In this document: positions 34,504 through 43,467 of the stretch, one piece after another | Layout of the letters: every line of letters begins with the position of its first letter | How positions within the stretch are numbered: position 1 is the first letter of the stretch | From: Hydrogenophaga sp040372165 | GTDB lineage: Bacteria > Pseudomonadota > Gammaproteobacteria > Burkholderiales > Burkholderiaceae_C | Length of the DNA: 64,000 nt | Assembly: GCF_040372165.1 (NCBI RefSeq) | Contig: NZ_BAABWG010000006.1 | Location: forward strand, 74,478 to 138,477 | Reading direction: 5' to 3' | Program-made: the position numbers and the translations under genes | The notes under the pieces: generated by a model | What the model was told of the DNA's origin: nothing | Seen by the model: the letters and a program-made list of their open reading frames with translations, nothing else | Databases searched by the model: none

Positions 34504-35184
34504 ATGAAAGCGAATACGTTCGCCATCAATCGCCGTCGCTGGCTGACGGGGGTAACTGCGGCTGCAGCCGCAGCCGCGCTGCAACGCAACGCCAGCGCTT
34601 CAGACACCCAACCGCTGGTTGTCGACCATGTGAGCTTCCCGGTCTACAACAACAACGCTTTTCTCGACGCTGTTGCGCAGAACTGGACGTCTCGCTCCTT
34701 GGGCCCTTTGCACCACCAGCCTCAGAACCCAGCGTTCAAGGCGGTCAGCTTGCTCAACCAGCGCTTCTACGTGGAAGTGTTGTCCAATACCGAGCAGCAG
34801 CCGTATTGGAGCAATCAGGTGTACCTGGTTGTCGACAAGGCACTTTGGAAGCACTACCGGCAACCGGCCATGGCAACCGAGCATTTTCTTGTGCCGGCGT
34901 TTGGCTGCGGTTATTCGCTTGTCAGCCCGGACTTTCCGCACCTCAACAGCAAGCTGGAGGGCTCAAATGCATCAGGTGGGACGAAGCTCACCTTGCTCAT
35001 TTCGCAGGCGCTGGCCGACGCATTGGCGAATCTGGCGGGTCAGTCTTGGGCGCTTCCCGAGGATGGAAGTGTCAAGGTCCACCCTGGCCTGCTGCATGCC
35101 CATGACATGGCCGTGATCGACGACAAGCAGAAACTGGTGGCGCCGATTCTGCAGCCCAACCCGCTGTTGCGCGAATACCTTTGA
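34504..35184 (+). CDS. Tat-exported protein of unknown function
   Basis: A 226-residue protein. ATG at 34504 follows AGGAGAGG; the upstream frame start is inside tag. The N-terminus is a twin-arginine signal (INRRRWLTGVTAAAAAAAL, cleavage near ASA-SDT). The mature part begins VVDHVSFPVYNNNAFLDAV and continues RFYVEVLSN, which resembles a VOC/glyoxalase-like beta-alpha pattern, but I cannot name the family. Co-oriented with the tag operon and 53 bp behind it. Confidence 0.7.
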   Translation: MKANTFAINRRRWLTGVTAAAAAAALQRNASASDTQPLVVDHVSFPVYNNNAFLDAVAQNWTSRSLGPLHHQPQNPAFKAVSLLNQRFYVEVLSNTEQQPYWSNQVYLVVDKALWKHYRQPAMATEHFLVPAFGCGYSLVSPDFPHLNSKLEGSNASGGTKLTLLISQALADALANLAGQSWALPEDGSVKVHPGLLHAHDMAVIDDKQKLVAPILQPNPLLREYL

Positions 35185-35256
35185 AGAAGGGCCAGGGCTT
35201 TTCGCCTTCAAGCCTGTTCACTTTCTCGCCTGCTGTGCTTTCTTTCTCAAGAGGCC

Positions 35257-36339
35257 CTACGGCTTCTCAGGCTCAGGCGTACGCGAATACAGCACGGGCG
35301 TGGCCAGGTCCACCCCATGCTCGCGTGCACCGGCGATGAGCGCGGCCAGCACTTTCTGGCGGGTGCCCAGCACCTGGCGCACCGCCTTGGTGTAGTAGAA
35401 GACGGTCCACTCCACCGCAAAGTCACCTGCATCCGTGGCCCTCAGTTCGGGCGGGACCTTGCCTTCCACCGGCACCTCCGGGTCCGCATGGAGCTTCGCG
35501 AAGACAGCGTCCACAAAGTCCTGCATGGTGTCTTCGCTGGTGTCGTAGCCCACCTTGAGCTTGATCGACTCGCGCAGGCCTTTGGCGGAAGCAAACTTCG
35601 ACAGATTGTGAATGGTGGTGGACCTCAGCGTCGCATTGCTGATCATGGTCCGGTGGTTGTTGGCCAGATCGAGCAATTCGGTGTGAAAGATCTTGGTCTT
35701 GAACACCGAAGCCACCAGCTGGTGCGTGTCCCCGAGTTCAACCACGTCCCCCTCTTCCACCAGCCGGCTGTTGAGAATCACCAGCCCGCTGATGATGTCG
35801 GGCGCCCAGGCGCCTTGCGTCAGACCCAGGATCACGCCAAAGAAACCGATCACCCCGCCCGCTTCGAGCAGGCTGTCAAAGCCCATGATCTGCACCACGG
35901 CGATCAGGCCGATCACGAACAGCAAGACACTCGAGAGCAGGCTCAGGACCCGGGTGTTGTAAGTCTCTGCCCAGAACTTCTCGCCATTGAACTCTCTTGC
36001 ACGCCCGAATCGGCGCTTGATCAGGAAGTTCGCCAGGTGTGCCGCCAGGTAGGTCAGGTAGGCCACCAGCACACTGGCCAGCAGCCCGGTCATCCACGAA
36101 TGGGATGCCACCGGCAACACCAGCGTGTTGAACAGCACCAGCAGCAGGACCAGCACGTTGAGAATGCGGAAATAGTGCAACTTGTTGGCAAAGTTCTCGT
36201 CACTGATGGGCTTGTCGTCCAGCCGCGCCACCAGCGGGCGGGAAAACACCAGCAAGATGGTGTTGGCCGATATCAGGATCAGTTCCAGTGAGGAGAAGTT
36301 GGCCACCCATCGGCCAAGCAGGTCTGCAAGCGCGTTCAT
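35257..36339 (-). CDS. MscS-family mechanosensitive channel
   Basis: A 360-residue inner-membrane channel: four membrane segments before about residue 180, the pore helix region (LEAGGVIGFFGVILGLTQGAWAPDI read over about 158-182), then the beta domain (GLVILNSRLVEEGDVVELG) and C-terminal alpha/beta domain. Releases solutes on hypo-osmotic shock. Convergent with the Tat protein gene, divergent from the polyol operon. Confidence 0.88.
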   Translation of the reverse strand: MNALADLLGRWVANFSSLELILISANTILLVFSRPLVARLDDKPISDENFANKLHYFRILNVLVLLLVLFNTLVLPVASHSWMTGLLASVLVAYLTYLAAHLANFLIKRRFGRAREFNGEKFWAETYNTRVLSLLSSVLLFVIGLIAVVQIMGFDSLLEAGGVIGFFGVILGLTQGAWAPDIISGLVILNSRLVEEGDVVELGDTHQLVASVFKTKIFHTELLDLANNHRTMISNATLRSTTIHNLSKFASAKGLRESIKLKVGYDTSEDTMQDFVDAVFAKLHADPEVPVEGKVPPELRATDAGDFAVEWTVFYYTKAVRQVLGTRQKVLAALIAGAREHGVDLATPVLYSRTPEPEKP

Positions 36340-36775
36340 TGATTCTCAGGTTATGGTGATCTGGCCAGCCATGACGCATTGCCCCCTCCCGAAGGCAACA
36401 ACACGGCGGGCGTCATCTTGACACTGCGCCATTGTGAAGCCCACCGACGCCAGAGCCAAGCCGGGCGCAGTCACGGGGAGACAGTCCGGTCCGATGAGCT
36501 GTGGTACCACCCAGTTTTCCCCATCATCCGGCGTCTGTCCCAAACTTTTCTGCCGGATTTAGGGTAATTCCTGAAAAGCTGGTGCAAAAAAGTACCGATT
36601 GAGCCACTTTGGGTACCGATCATGAGAGAGAAGACGCTCAAAATCAGTCCCCACGGTCAGGTGCACCAACGTGGTCACCTGTTCCCAAGGTTGAAACGAA
36701 GGGTCTCTCCAAGGTCCTCCATTTGACAGACAGTTTTTTCTCGCTCTCTCGCCTTTCCAAAACCAGGAGACAAAA
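36340..36775 (+). promoter_or_regulatory. polyol operon control region, no gene
   Basis: A 436-bp divergent spacer between mscS and the binding-protein gene. It contains direct repeats GTACCGAT at 36592-36599 and 36613-36620, 21 bp apart and followed by CAT in the second copy; two helical turns between copies fits an AraC-type activator binding side by side. The regulator encoded at 43468 is the natural candidate. Nothing else in the spacer looks coding. Confidence 0.6.
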
Positions 36776-38083
36776 GTGAAATTCCGACTCACCGCATTGC
36801 TCGCCGCTGCACTGACCGCCACTGGCGCCGCACACGCAGAAACCGAACTCGTCATCGCCACCGTGAACAACGGTCACATGATCGAGATGCAGAAGCTCAG
36901 CAAGAACTTCGAGCAATCCAACCCCGACATCAAACTCAAGTGGGTGACTCTGGAGGAAGGCGTGCTGCGCCAGCGCGTGACCACCGACATCGCCACCAAA
37001 GGCGGCCAGTTCGACATCATGACCATCGGCATGTACGAAGCACCGATCTGGGGCAAGAAGGGCTGGTTGCAAGAGCTCAAGACCGACGCTGGCTACGATG
37101 TGGACGACCTGCTGCCTGCCATTCGCAGCGCCCTGACCGTCGACAGCAAGCTCTACGCCGCTCCTTTCTACGGTGAGAGCTCCATGCTCATGTACCGCAA
37201 GGACCTGGCCGACAAGGTTGGCGTGACCGTTCCCGACCGTCCGACCTGGCCACAGATCGCCGACCTGGCCGCCAAGATTCACAACCCTGACGCCGGCGTG
37301 TACGGCATCTGCCTGCGCGGCAAGCCGGGCTGGGGCGACAACATGGCCTTCCTGACCACGCTGGTGAACACCTACGGTGGCCAGTGGTTCGACATGGAGT
37401 GGAAGCCACAGGTTGACAGCAAGCCCTGGAAAGAAGCCATCACCTTCTACGTGGACCTGCTCAACAAGTACGGCCCTCCCGGCTCGTCCGCCAACAGCTT
37501 CAACGAAATTCTGGCTCTGACCAACGCCGGCAAGTGCGGCATGTGGATTGACGCCACCATCGCAGCCTCTTTCGTGAGCGACCCCAAGCAGTCCAAAGTG
37601 GCCGACCAGATGGAGTTTGCCCAGGCACCCACCATGAACACCCCCAAGGGAGCCAACTGGCTGTGGTCCTGGAACCTGGCCATCCCGGCTGGCTCGAAGA
37701 AAGTCGATGCTGCCCAGAAGTTCATCACCTGGGCCACCAGCAAGGACTACATCCAGCTCGTCGCCAAGGAAAACGGCTGGGCCAACGTCCCGACTGGCAC
37801 CCGCAAGTCGACCTATGCGAACCCGAACTTCCAGAAGGCTGCCCGTTTCGCCGCATCTGAACTCAAAGCCATCGAGTCCGCCAACCCGAACGACTCCACG
37901 CTGCCCAAGTCGCCCTACGTCGGTGTGCAGTTCGCTGCGATCCCCGAGTTCCAGGCCATTGGTATCGCTGTGGGCCAGCAGATGAGCGCCGCCCTGGCGG
38001 GCAAGACCTCGGTCGATGCCGCCCTCAAGGCCGGCCAGACCGCCGCTGACCGCGCCATGCGCAAGGCACGCTACTACAAGTAA
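36776..38083 (+). CDS. smoE: sorbitol/mannitol ABC transporter substrate-binding protein
   Basis: A 435-residue periplasmic binding protein with a Sec signal peptide (cleavage near AHA-ETE). It opens the mature chain with LVIATVNNGHMIEMQKL, has YEAPIWGKKGWL, RGKPGWGDNMAF and WLWSWNLAIPAGSKK, which match SmoE/MtlE-type polyol receptors. GTG start at 36776 behind CCAGGAGA. First gene of the operon; a strong hairpin follows, probably keeping its mRNA more abundant than that of the permeases. Confidence 0.92.
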   Translation: MKFRLTALLAAALTATGAAHAETELVIATVNNGHMIEMQKLSKNFEQSNPDIKLKWVTLEEGVLRQRVTTDIATKGGQFDIMTIGMYEAPIWGKKGWLQELKTDAGYDVDDLLPAIRSALTVDSKLYAAPFYGESSMLMYRKDLADKVGVTVPDRPTWPQIADLAAKIHNPDAGVYGICLRGKPGWGDNMAFLTTLVNTYGGQWFDMEWKPQVDSKPWKEAITFYVDLLNKYGPPGSSANSFNEILALTNAGKCGMWIDATIAASFVSDPKQSKVADQMEFAQAPTMNTPKGANWLWSWNLAIPAGSKKVDAAQKFITWATSKDYIQLVAKENGWANVPTGTRKSTYANPNFQKAARFAASELKAIESANPNDSTLPKSPYVGVQFAAIPEFQAIGIAVGQQMSAALAGKTSVDAALKAGQTAADRAMRKARYYK

Positions 38084-38099
38084 GCCGGCCTGACCTGGG

Positions 38100-38163
38100 G
38101 CCTGAGGCCTCAGGCGTCTGTCTCCAAGCAACCGCGCTGGCGCCCCCACGGTGACCAGCGCGG
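38100..38163 (+). terminator. tandem hairpins between smoE and smoF
   Basis: A 16-bp perfect palindrome GCCTGAGGCCTCAGGC (38100-38115) and a 9-bp perfect stem CCGCGCTGG / CCAGCGCGG (38132-38163), no U-tract. The position after the binding-protein gene matches REP-like stabilising hairpins seen in malE-malF type operons. Confidence 0.6.
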
Positions 38164-38246
38164 CCTTGCCTGCTGAACCCATCATGGCATCGGCTGCTAT
38201 GGGAACCCTCCGCGCCGCTTCCAATGATCTCTAGCGTTCTTCCATC

Positions 38247-39107
38247 ATGAAACGCCTGCTCCCCCGTCTGCTGATGACACCCGCGGTGGCTTCTCTGCTG
38301 CTGTGGATGCTCGTGCCGCTGGGGATGACCATCTATTTCTCGGTCATCCGCTTCAACCTGCTCAACCCTGAAGAAAGCGGGTTCGCCGGCCTGGAGAACT
38401 ATGAGTTCTTCGTCACCGACCCGTCGTTCTGGCCGGCCGTGACCAACACCATCTGGCTGCTGGGCAGTGTCATTCTGATCACGGTTGTTCTCGGGGTCCT
38501 GATTGCGCTGTTGACCAACGAGCCATTTCCAGGACGCGGCCTCGTTCGCATCCTGCTGATATCGCCCTTCTTCGTCATGCCCACAGTGAATGCGCTGCTG
38601 TGGAAACACATGATGATGAACCCCATCTACGGCGTGCTCGCCCAGGTGTGGCAGTTCTTCGGCGCTGCGCCGGTGGACTGGCTCACCGATTTCCCTCTGT
38701 TCTCCATCATCATCATCGTGGCCTGGCAGTGGCTGCCCTTCGCCACGCTGATCTTCATGACCTCGCTGCAAAGCATGGACCGTGAGCAACTGGAAGCGGC
38801 CCGCATGGACGGCGCCAATTTCTTCCAGCAGTTCCGCTACCTGTACCTGCCTCACCTGGGCCGCTCGGTGGCCGTGGTGGTGATGATCGAGCTGATCTTC
38901 CTGCTGTCGGTGTTTGCCGAGATCTACACCACCACCGCTGGTGGCCCTGGCGACGCCAGCACCAACGTGGCCTTCCTGATCTTCCAGCAGGCCCTGCTCA
39001 ACTTCGACGCAGGTGTGGCTTCAGCGGGCGCACTGTTCGCTGTCGTGCTGGCCAACATCGCAGCGATTTTCATGATTCGCCTGGTGGGCAAGAACCTGGA
39101 CAAGTGA
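38247..39107 (+). CDS. smoF: sugar/polyol ABC transporter permease
   Basis: A 286-residue MalF-type permease with six membrane segments. EAA loop around EAARMDGANFFQQFRYLYLPHLG contacts the ATPase. Starts ATG 38247. Works with SmoG and SmoK. Confidence 0.92.
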   Translation: MKRLLPRLLMTPAVASLLLWMLVPLGMTIYFSVIRFNLLNPEESGFAGLENYEFFVTDPSFWPAVTNTIWLLGSVILITVVLGVLIALLTNEPFPGRGLVRILLISPFFVMPTVNALLWKHMMMNPIYGVLAQVWQFFGAAPVDWLTDFPLFSIIIIVAWQWLPFATLIFMTSLQSMDREQLEAARMDGANFFQQFRYLYLPHLGRSVAVVVMIELIFLLSVFAEIYTTTAGGPGDASTNVAFLIFQQALLNFDAGVASAGALFAVVLANIAAIFMIRLVGKNLDK

Positions 39108-39141
39108 CATGACCAATGACATGACCAGCGACATGACAGAT
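39106..39141 (+). repeat. three tandem 12-bp GACATGAC repeats
   Basis: GACATGACCAAT, GACATGACCAGC and GACATGACAGAT follow one another from the smoF stop. They lie in the 69-bp gap before smoG and provide several out-of-frame ATG-A motifs. Confidence 0.6.
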
Positions 39142-39176
39142 CCCCACCGAACGACTCTGCACGGAGGCCGATTCGA

Positions 39177-40004
39177 ATGAGAGCCCCTACCTATACCCCT
39201 GCACTGCTGCTGCGCACGGCTGCCGCCTGGGCCGTTGCACTGCTGCTGTTCTTTCCACTGGGCTGGATGCTGCTCACTGCATTCAAGACCGAGTTGCAGG
39301 CGATCAACGTACCGCCGTTGCTGTTCTTTGAGCCCACGCTGGAGAACTTCCACGAGGTTCAGGAGCGCAGCGACTACCTGCTCTACGCCAAGAACTCGCT
39401 CATCACCAGCGTGGTCTCAACGCTGCTCGGGCTCATGATCGCCGCACCTTCGGCCTATGCCATGGCCTTCTTCAAAGGCCGATGGACGAAAGACATCCTG
39501 ATGTGGATGCTCTCGACCAAGATGATGCCCGCCGTGGGCGCGCTGGTGCCCGTGTACGTGCTGGCCCAGAAGGCACATCTGCTGGACACGCAGCTGGCAC
39601 TGATCATCGTGTTCACGCTGTCGAACCTGCCCATCATGGTCTGGATGCTGTACTCCTACTTCAAGGAGATTCCGCACGAGATCCTGGAGGCTGCCCGCAT
39701 GGACGGCGCCACGCTGTGGCAGGAGTTCCGTCTGGTGCTGCTGCCGCTGGGCATGGGCGGCCTGGCCTCTACCGGTCTGCTGTGCCTGGTGCTGGCCTGG
39801 AACGAAGCCTTCTGGTCGCTCAACCTCACCGCAGCCAAGGGCGGCACGCTGGCCACACTGATCGCCAGCTACTCCAGCCCGGAAGGTCTGTTCTGGGCCA
39901 AGCTTTCGGCCGCCTCATTGATGGCCATTGCCCCCATCGTGGTGTTCGGCTGGTTCAGCCAGAAGCAACTGGTCCAGGGCCTGACGTTCGGAGCCGTGAA
40001 GTGA
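39177..40004 (+). CDS. smoG: sugar/polyol ABC transporter permease
   Basis: A 275-residue MalG-type permease, six membrane segments, EAA loop EAARMDGATLWQEFRLVLLPLG. Second half of the transmembrane pore. ATG at 39177. Confidence 0.92.
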   Translation: MRAPTYTPALLLRTAAAWAVALLLFFPLGWMLLTAFKTELQAINVPPLLFFEPTLENFHEVQERSDYLLYAKNSLITSVVSTLLGLMIAAPSAYAMAFFKGRWTKDILMWMLSTKMMPAVGALVPVYVLAQKAHLLDTQLALIIVFTLSNLPIMVWMLYSYFKEIPHEILEAARMDGATLWQEFRLVLLPLGMGGLASTGLLCLVLAWNEAFWSLNLTAAKGGTLATLIASYSSPEGLFWAKLSAASLMAIAPIVVFGWFSQKQLVQGLTFGAVK

Positions 40005-40182
40005 TGGACGCCCCCCGCGCCGCTTTCAGCGTCACCCCCCACTGGGGGGCGCGACTGGCGGACCGGCCAAGCCGGATCCGAGGTCGCCTCGCACGCGGCC
40101 TCCTTTGCTCCACCGGGTCTGCAACCGCAAACGATTTTTCACTTGCCAACTAAAGGCAAGCAGCATTTGAGGAAACCTCTAC

Positions 40183-41229
40183 ATGGCCTATCTTCAACTT
40201 CAGGGTATCGAGAAGTATTTTGGCGAACACCGCGCGATCAAAGGCGTGGACCTGACCATCGAGCAGGGTGAGTTCATTGTGTTCGTCGGCCCATCCGGTT
40301 GCGGCAAATCGACCCTGCTGCGCCTGATCGCCGGGCTGGAGCACATTGATGGCGGCTCGCTGATCCTGGATGGCAATGACATCACACATCTGCCCTCCAG
40401 CAAGCGCGATCTGGCCATGGTGTTCCAAAGCTATGCGCTGTACCCGCACATGAGCGTGTACGAGAACATGAGCTTCGCGCTCAAGCTGGCCAAGGTGGAC
40501 AAAGCAGTCATTCGAGAGAAAGTCGAGCGCGCGGCAGACATTCTGAACCTCACCCCCTACCTGGAGCGCACGCCGAAAGAGCTCTCCGGTGGTCAGCGCC
40601 AGCGTGTGGCCATCGGCCGCTCCATCGTTCGATCGCCCAAGGTGTTTCTGTTTGACGAGCCGCTGTCCAACCTGGACGCGGCCTTGCGCGGCCAGACGCG
40701 TGTGGAAATCGCCAAGCTTCACCGGGAACTCGGCGCCACCACCATCTACGTCACCCACGATCAGGTGGAAGCCATGACACTGGCCGACCGCGTGGTGGTC
40801 CTGCGCGACGGCCAGATCGAGCAAGTGGGAACACCGCTGGAGTTGTACGACAACCCTGCCAACCAGTTCGTGGCGCAATTCATTGGTACACCACAAATGA
40901 ATGTGGTGCCACTCGATCAGCTGCCGCCAGTCATCACTCAGCAAGCGCCCGCACAAGCCGTCGGAGGCGCCATTGGCCTGCGTCCGGAGAGCGTGAGCGT
41001 CCTCGCGGCAGGCGAAGCTGCGCTCAAAGGCAAGGTCGAGCTGGTCGAAGCCCTGGGTGCCGAAACACTTATCTATGTCAACACGGAAGGCGGCGCACAG
41101 ATCGTGGCACGCCAGAACGATCGCACGCCACTGCATGCCGGAGAAGCGGTCAGCCTGAACATGGCCACTGACGAAGCACACTGGTTTGACAGCCAGGGCC
41201 GAGTGGTGGCTTCGACGATCGCCGCCTGA
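40183..41229 (+). CDS. smoK: polyol ABC transporter ATP-binding protein
   Basis: A 348-residue MalK/UgpC-type ATPase: Walker A GPSGCGKST, Q-loop VFQSYALYPHM, signature LSGGQRQRVAIGR, Walker B VFLFDEPLSNLD, His switch YVTHDQ, and a C-terminal TOBE domain (from about 240). The 178-bp gap upstream has a C6-ACT-G6 hairpin at 40035-40049. Confidence 0.93.
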   Translation: MAYLQLQGIEKYFGEHRAIKGVDLTIEQGEFIVFVGPSGCGKSTLLRLIAGLEHIDGGSLILDGNDITHLPSSKRDLAMVFQSYALYPHMSVYENMSFALKLAKVDKAVIREKVERAADILNLTPYLERTPKELSGGQRQRVAIGRSIVRSPKVFLFDEPLSNLDAALRGQTRVEIAKLHRELGATTIYVTHDQVEAMTLADRVVVLRDGQIEQVGTPLELYDNPANQFVAQFIGTPQMNVVPLDQLPPVITQQAPAQAVGGAIGLRPESVSVLAAGEAALKGKVELVEALGAETLIYVNTEGGAQIVARQNDRTPLHAGEAVSLNMATDEAHWFDSQGRVVASTIAA

Positions 41230-41231
41230 AC

Positions 41232-41966
41232 ATGATGCCCGGGAACGCACTCAAAGGAAAAGTTGCCGCCGTCACCGGTGCGGCTTCCGGCATTGGACTG
41301 GCCTGCGCCAGAGCCATGCTGGCAGCCGGCGCCACGGTGGTGCTGGTGGACCGTGACGGAGCTGCCCTGACCGCGGCCTGCGACAGGCTGGGTGGGTTGG
41401 CTCACCCCCTCCAGCTCGACCTCCTCGATGCCGGCCAGTGCGCCAGCCTGCTGCCCCGGGTACTGGACATCGGCGGGCAACTCGACATCTTTCATGCCAA
41501 CGCAGGCACCTATGTCGGCGGCGATCTGGTCGATGCCGATCCGGACGCCATTGACCGCATGCTGCAGCTCAATGTGAACGTGGTCATGAAGAACGTGCAC
41601 AACGTTCTGCCCCACATGATCGAACGTGGCGTGGGCGACATCATTGTGACCAGTTCACTGGCGGCGCATTTCCCCACCCCTTGGGAACCGGTTTACGCAT
41701 CGTCCAAATGGGCGATCAACTGCTTTGTACAGACCGTGCGGCGCCAGGTGTTCAAGCACGGTATCCGCGTGGGCGCCATCTCGCCCGGCCCTGTCATCAC
41801 GGCACTGTTGTCGGACTGGCCGCAGGACAAGCTCGAGGAAGCCAAGGCCAATGGCAGCCTGCTCGATCCCGAAGAAGTCGCCCAGGTGGTGCTTTTCATG
41901 CTCACCCGGCCGAGAGGAATGACCATTCGCGACGTCGTGATGATGCCCAGCCAGTTTGACCTCTGA
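41232..41966 (+). CDS. SDR-family polyol dehydrogenase
   Basis: A 244-residue short-chain dehydrogenase: TGAASGIG cofactor motif, HANAGTYVGG, SSL...YASSKWA catalytic Ser-Tyr-Lys, and SPGPV. Context suggests oxidation of sorbitol, ribitol or xylitol; substrate not provable. Starts two bases after the smoK stop (ATG ATG), so translationally linked to transport. Confidence 0.85.
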   Translation: MMPGNALKGKVAAVTGAASGIGLACARAMLAAGATVVLVDRDGAALTAACDRLGGLAHPLQLDLLDAGQCASLLPRVLDIGGQLDIFHANAGTYVGGDLVDADPDAIDRMLQLNVNVVMKNVHNVLPHMIERGVGDIIVTSSLAAHFPTPWEPVYASSKWAINCFVQTVRRQVFKHGIRVGAISPGPVITALLSDWPQDKLEEAKANGSLLDPEEVAQVVLFMLTRPRGMTIRDVVMMPSQFDL

Positions 41967-42030
41967 GGCGGCAAGACCTCCCTCACCCTATTCACTGATT
42001 TTCACAGCCTCCATCGTCACCTCCCCGACC

Positions 42031-43422
42031 ATGAACACGATTCTTCACCTCGGACTGGGCTCGTTTCACCGCGCACACCAGGCTGTCTACATACACCAGT
42101 TGCATCAGCAGGGCGACAACCGCTGGTCCATCACCGGCGGCAACCTCCGTCCCGACATGCTCGAGACCATTGAAGCCCTGCAGGCTCAGCAAGGTCGCTA
42201 CACGCTGGAAACAGTCACGCCACAAGGCGAGCGCACATACACCCGCATCGAATCCATCCAGCGTGTCATTGCCTATCAGGAGGACCTGGCTCCCCTGATC
42301 GCCGTGGGCGCAGACCCGGCCACACGCATCATCAGCTTCACCGTCACGGAAGCTGGCTACTATCTCGACGACAAGAACCAGCTGGACTGGGAGACCTTCC
42401 CAGACCTGCGTGGCGATCTCACGGCTGTGCAATCCGGCCTCGCGGGCCACACGATCTACGGCGGTTTGGTGAGCATCCTGCGTGCGCGCATGGCGGCCAA
42501 TGCCGGCCCCGTCACACTGATGAACTGCGACAACCTGCGCCACAACGGCGAGCGCTCGCGCGGTGGCTTGCTGCAGTTCATCGATGCCCTGGGCGACGAA
42601 CAGCTCAAGCAATGGGTGCTGGAGAACACGCGCAGCCCCAACGCCATGGTCGACCGCATCACCCCCCGGCCCACGCCCGACGTGTTTGAGCGGGTAAAGG
42701 AGGCCACCGGCTGGGACGACCGTGCCGCGATCATGGGAGAGAGCTTTATCCAATGGGTGATTGAAGACAACTTCATTGCTGGCCGCCCGGAATGGGAAAA
42801 GGTGGGCGTCGAGATGGTCAACTCCGTCCAGGCTTACGAAGAAGCCAAGATCCGCCTGCTCAATGCCACACACAGTTGCATTGCCTGGGCCGGCACGCTG
42901 GTGGGCTACCAGTACATCCACGAAGGCACGCAAGACCCCGTCATTCGACAGATGGCCTACGACTATGTCACCGACGATGCCATCCCTGTGCTGCTGCCCT
43001 GCCCGATCGACCTGGAGAAATACCGCGACGTGGTGCTCGACCGGTTTGCCAACCCCGCCATCCAGGACACCAATCAGCGCGTCGCGATGGATGCCTTCTC
43101 CAAGATCCCGGGCATGATCGCACCCACCATCCGCGACCGGCTCGCCCAGGGAGGCAGCTTCGACAGCGTGGCCGTGCTGCCTGCACTGTTCCTGGCCTAT
43201 CTGCACCGTTGGCATCTGGGAGAGATCCCCTACACCTATCAGGATCAGGCCATGGACGCGGCCGCCGCTCATGCCATCTGCGAGGCCAGTGACACGGTCG
43301 CCGCCTATGCGGCAGATGAGACACTCTGGGGCGAAATGGCCAGCCACCCCCAACTGGTCGATGCCCTGCGTGCAGCTGACGAACGCGTACAGGCATTCGT
43401 CAGTCAACACGCCAAGACCTGA
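42031..43422 (+). CDS. dalD: D-arabinitol 4-dehydrogenase / mannitol dehydrogenase family
   Basis: A 463-residue long-chain polyol dehydrogenase: ILHLGLGSFHRAHQAVYIH, SFTVTEAGYY, MNCDNLRHNGER, DRITPRPTP and the catalytic KIRLLNATHSC. The family contains mannitol 2-dehydrogenase and D-arabinitol 4-dehydrogenase; the xylulokinase three genes on favours arabinitol to D-xylulose, but mannitol to fructose is also possible given pgi and the sugar kinase. ATG at 42031 gives the family start. Confidence 0.85.
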   Translation: MNTILHLGLGSFHRAHQAVYIHQLHQQGDNRWSITGGNLRPDMLETIEALQAQQGRYTLETVTPQGERTYTRIESIQRVIAYQEDLAPLIAVGADPATRIISFTVTEAGYYLDDKNQLDWETFPDLRGDLTAVQSGLAGHTIYGGLVSILRARMAANAGPVTLMNCDNLRHNGERSRGGLLQFIDALGDEQLKQWVLENTRSPNAMVDRITPRPTPDVFERVKEATGWDDRAAIMGESFIQWVIEDNFIAGRPEWEKVGVEMVNSVQAYEEAKIRLLNATHSCIAWAGTLVGYQYIHEGTQDPVIRQMAYDYVTDDAIPVLLPCPIDLEKYRDVVLDRFANPAIQDTNQRVAMDAFSKIPGMIAPTIRDRLAQGGSFDSVAVLPALFLAYLHRWHLGEIPYTYQDQAMDAAAAHAICEASDTVAAYAADETLWGEMASHPQLVDALRAADERVQAFVSQHAKT

Positions 43423-43467
43423 GCCGCCATGGTGTAATTCCAACTGTCTGCCTGCGACACCCAAGAG

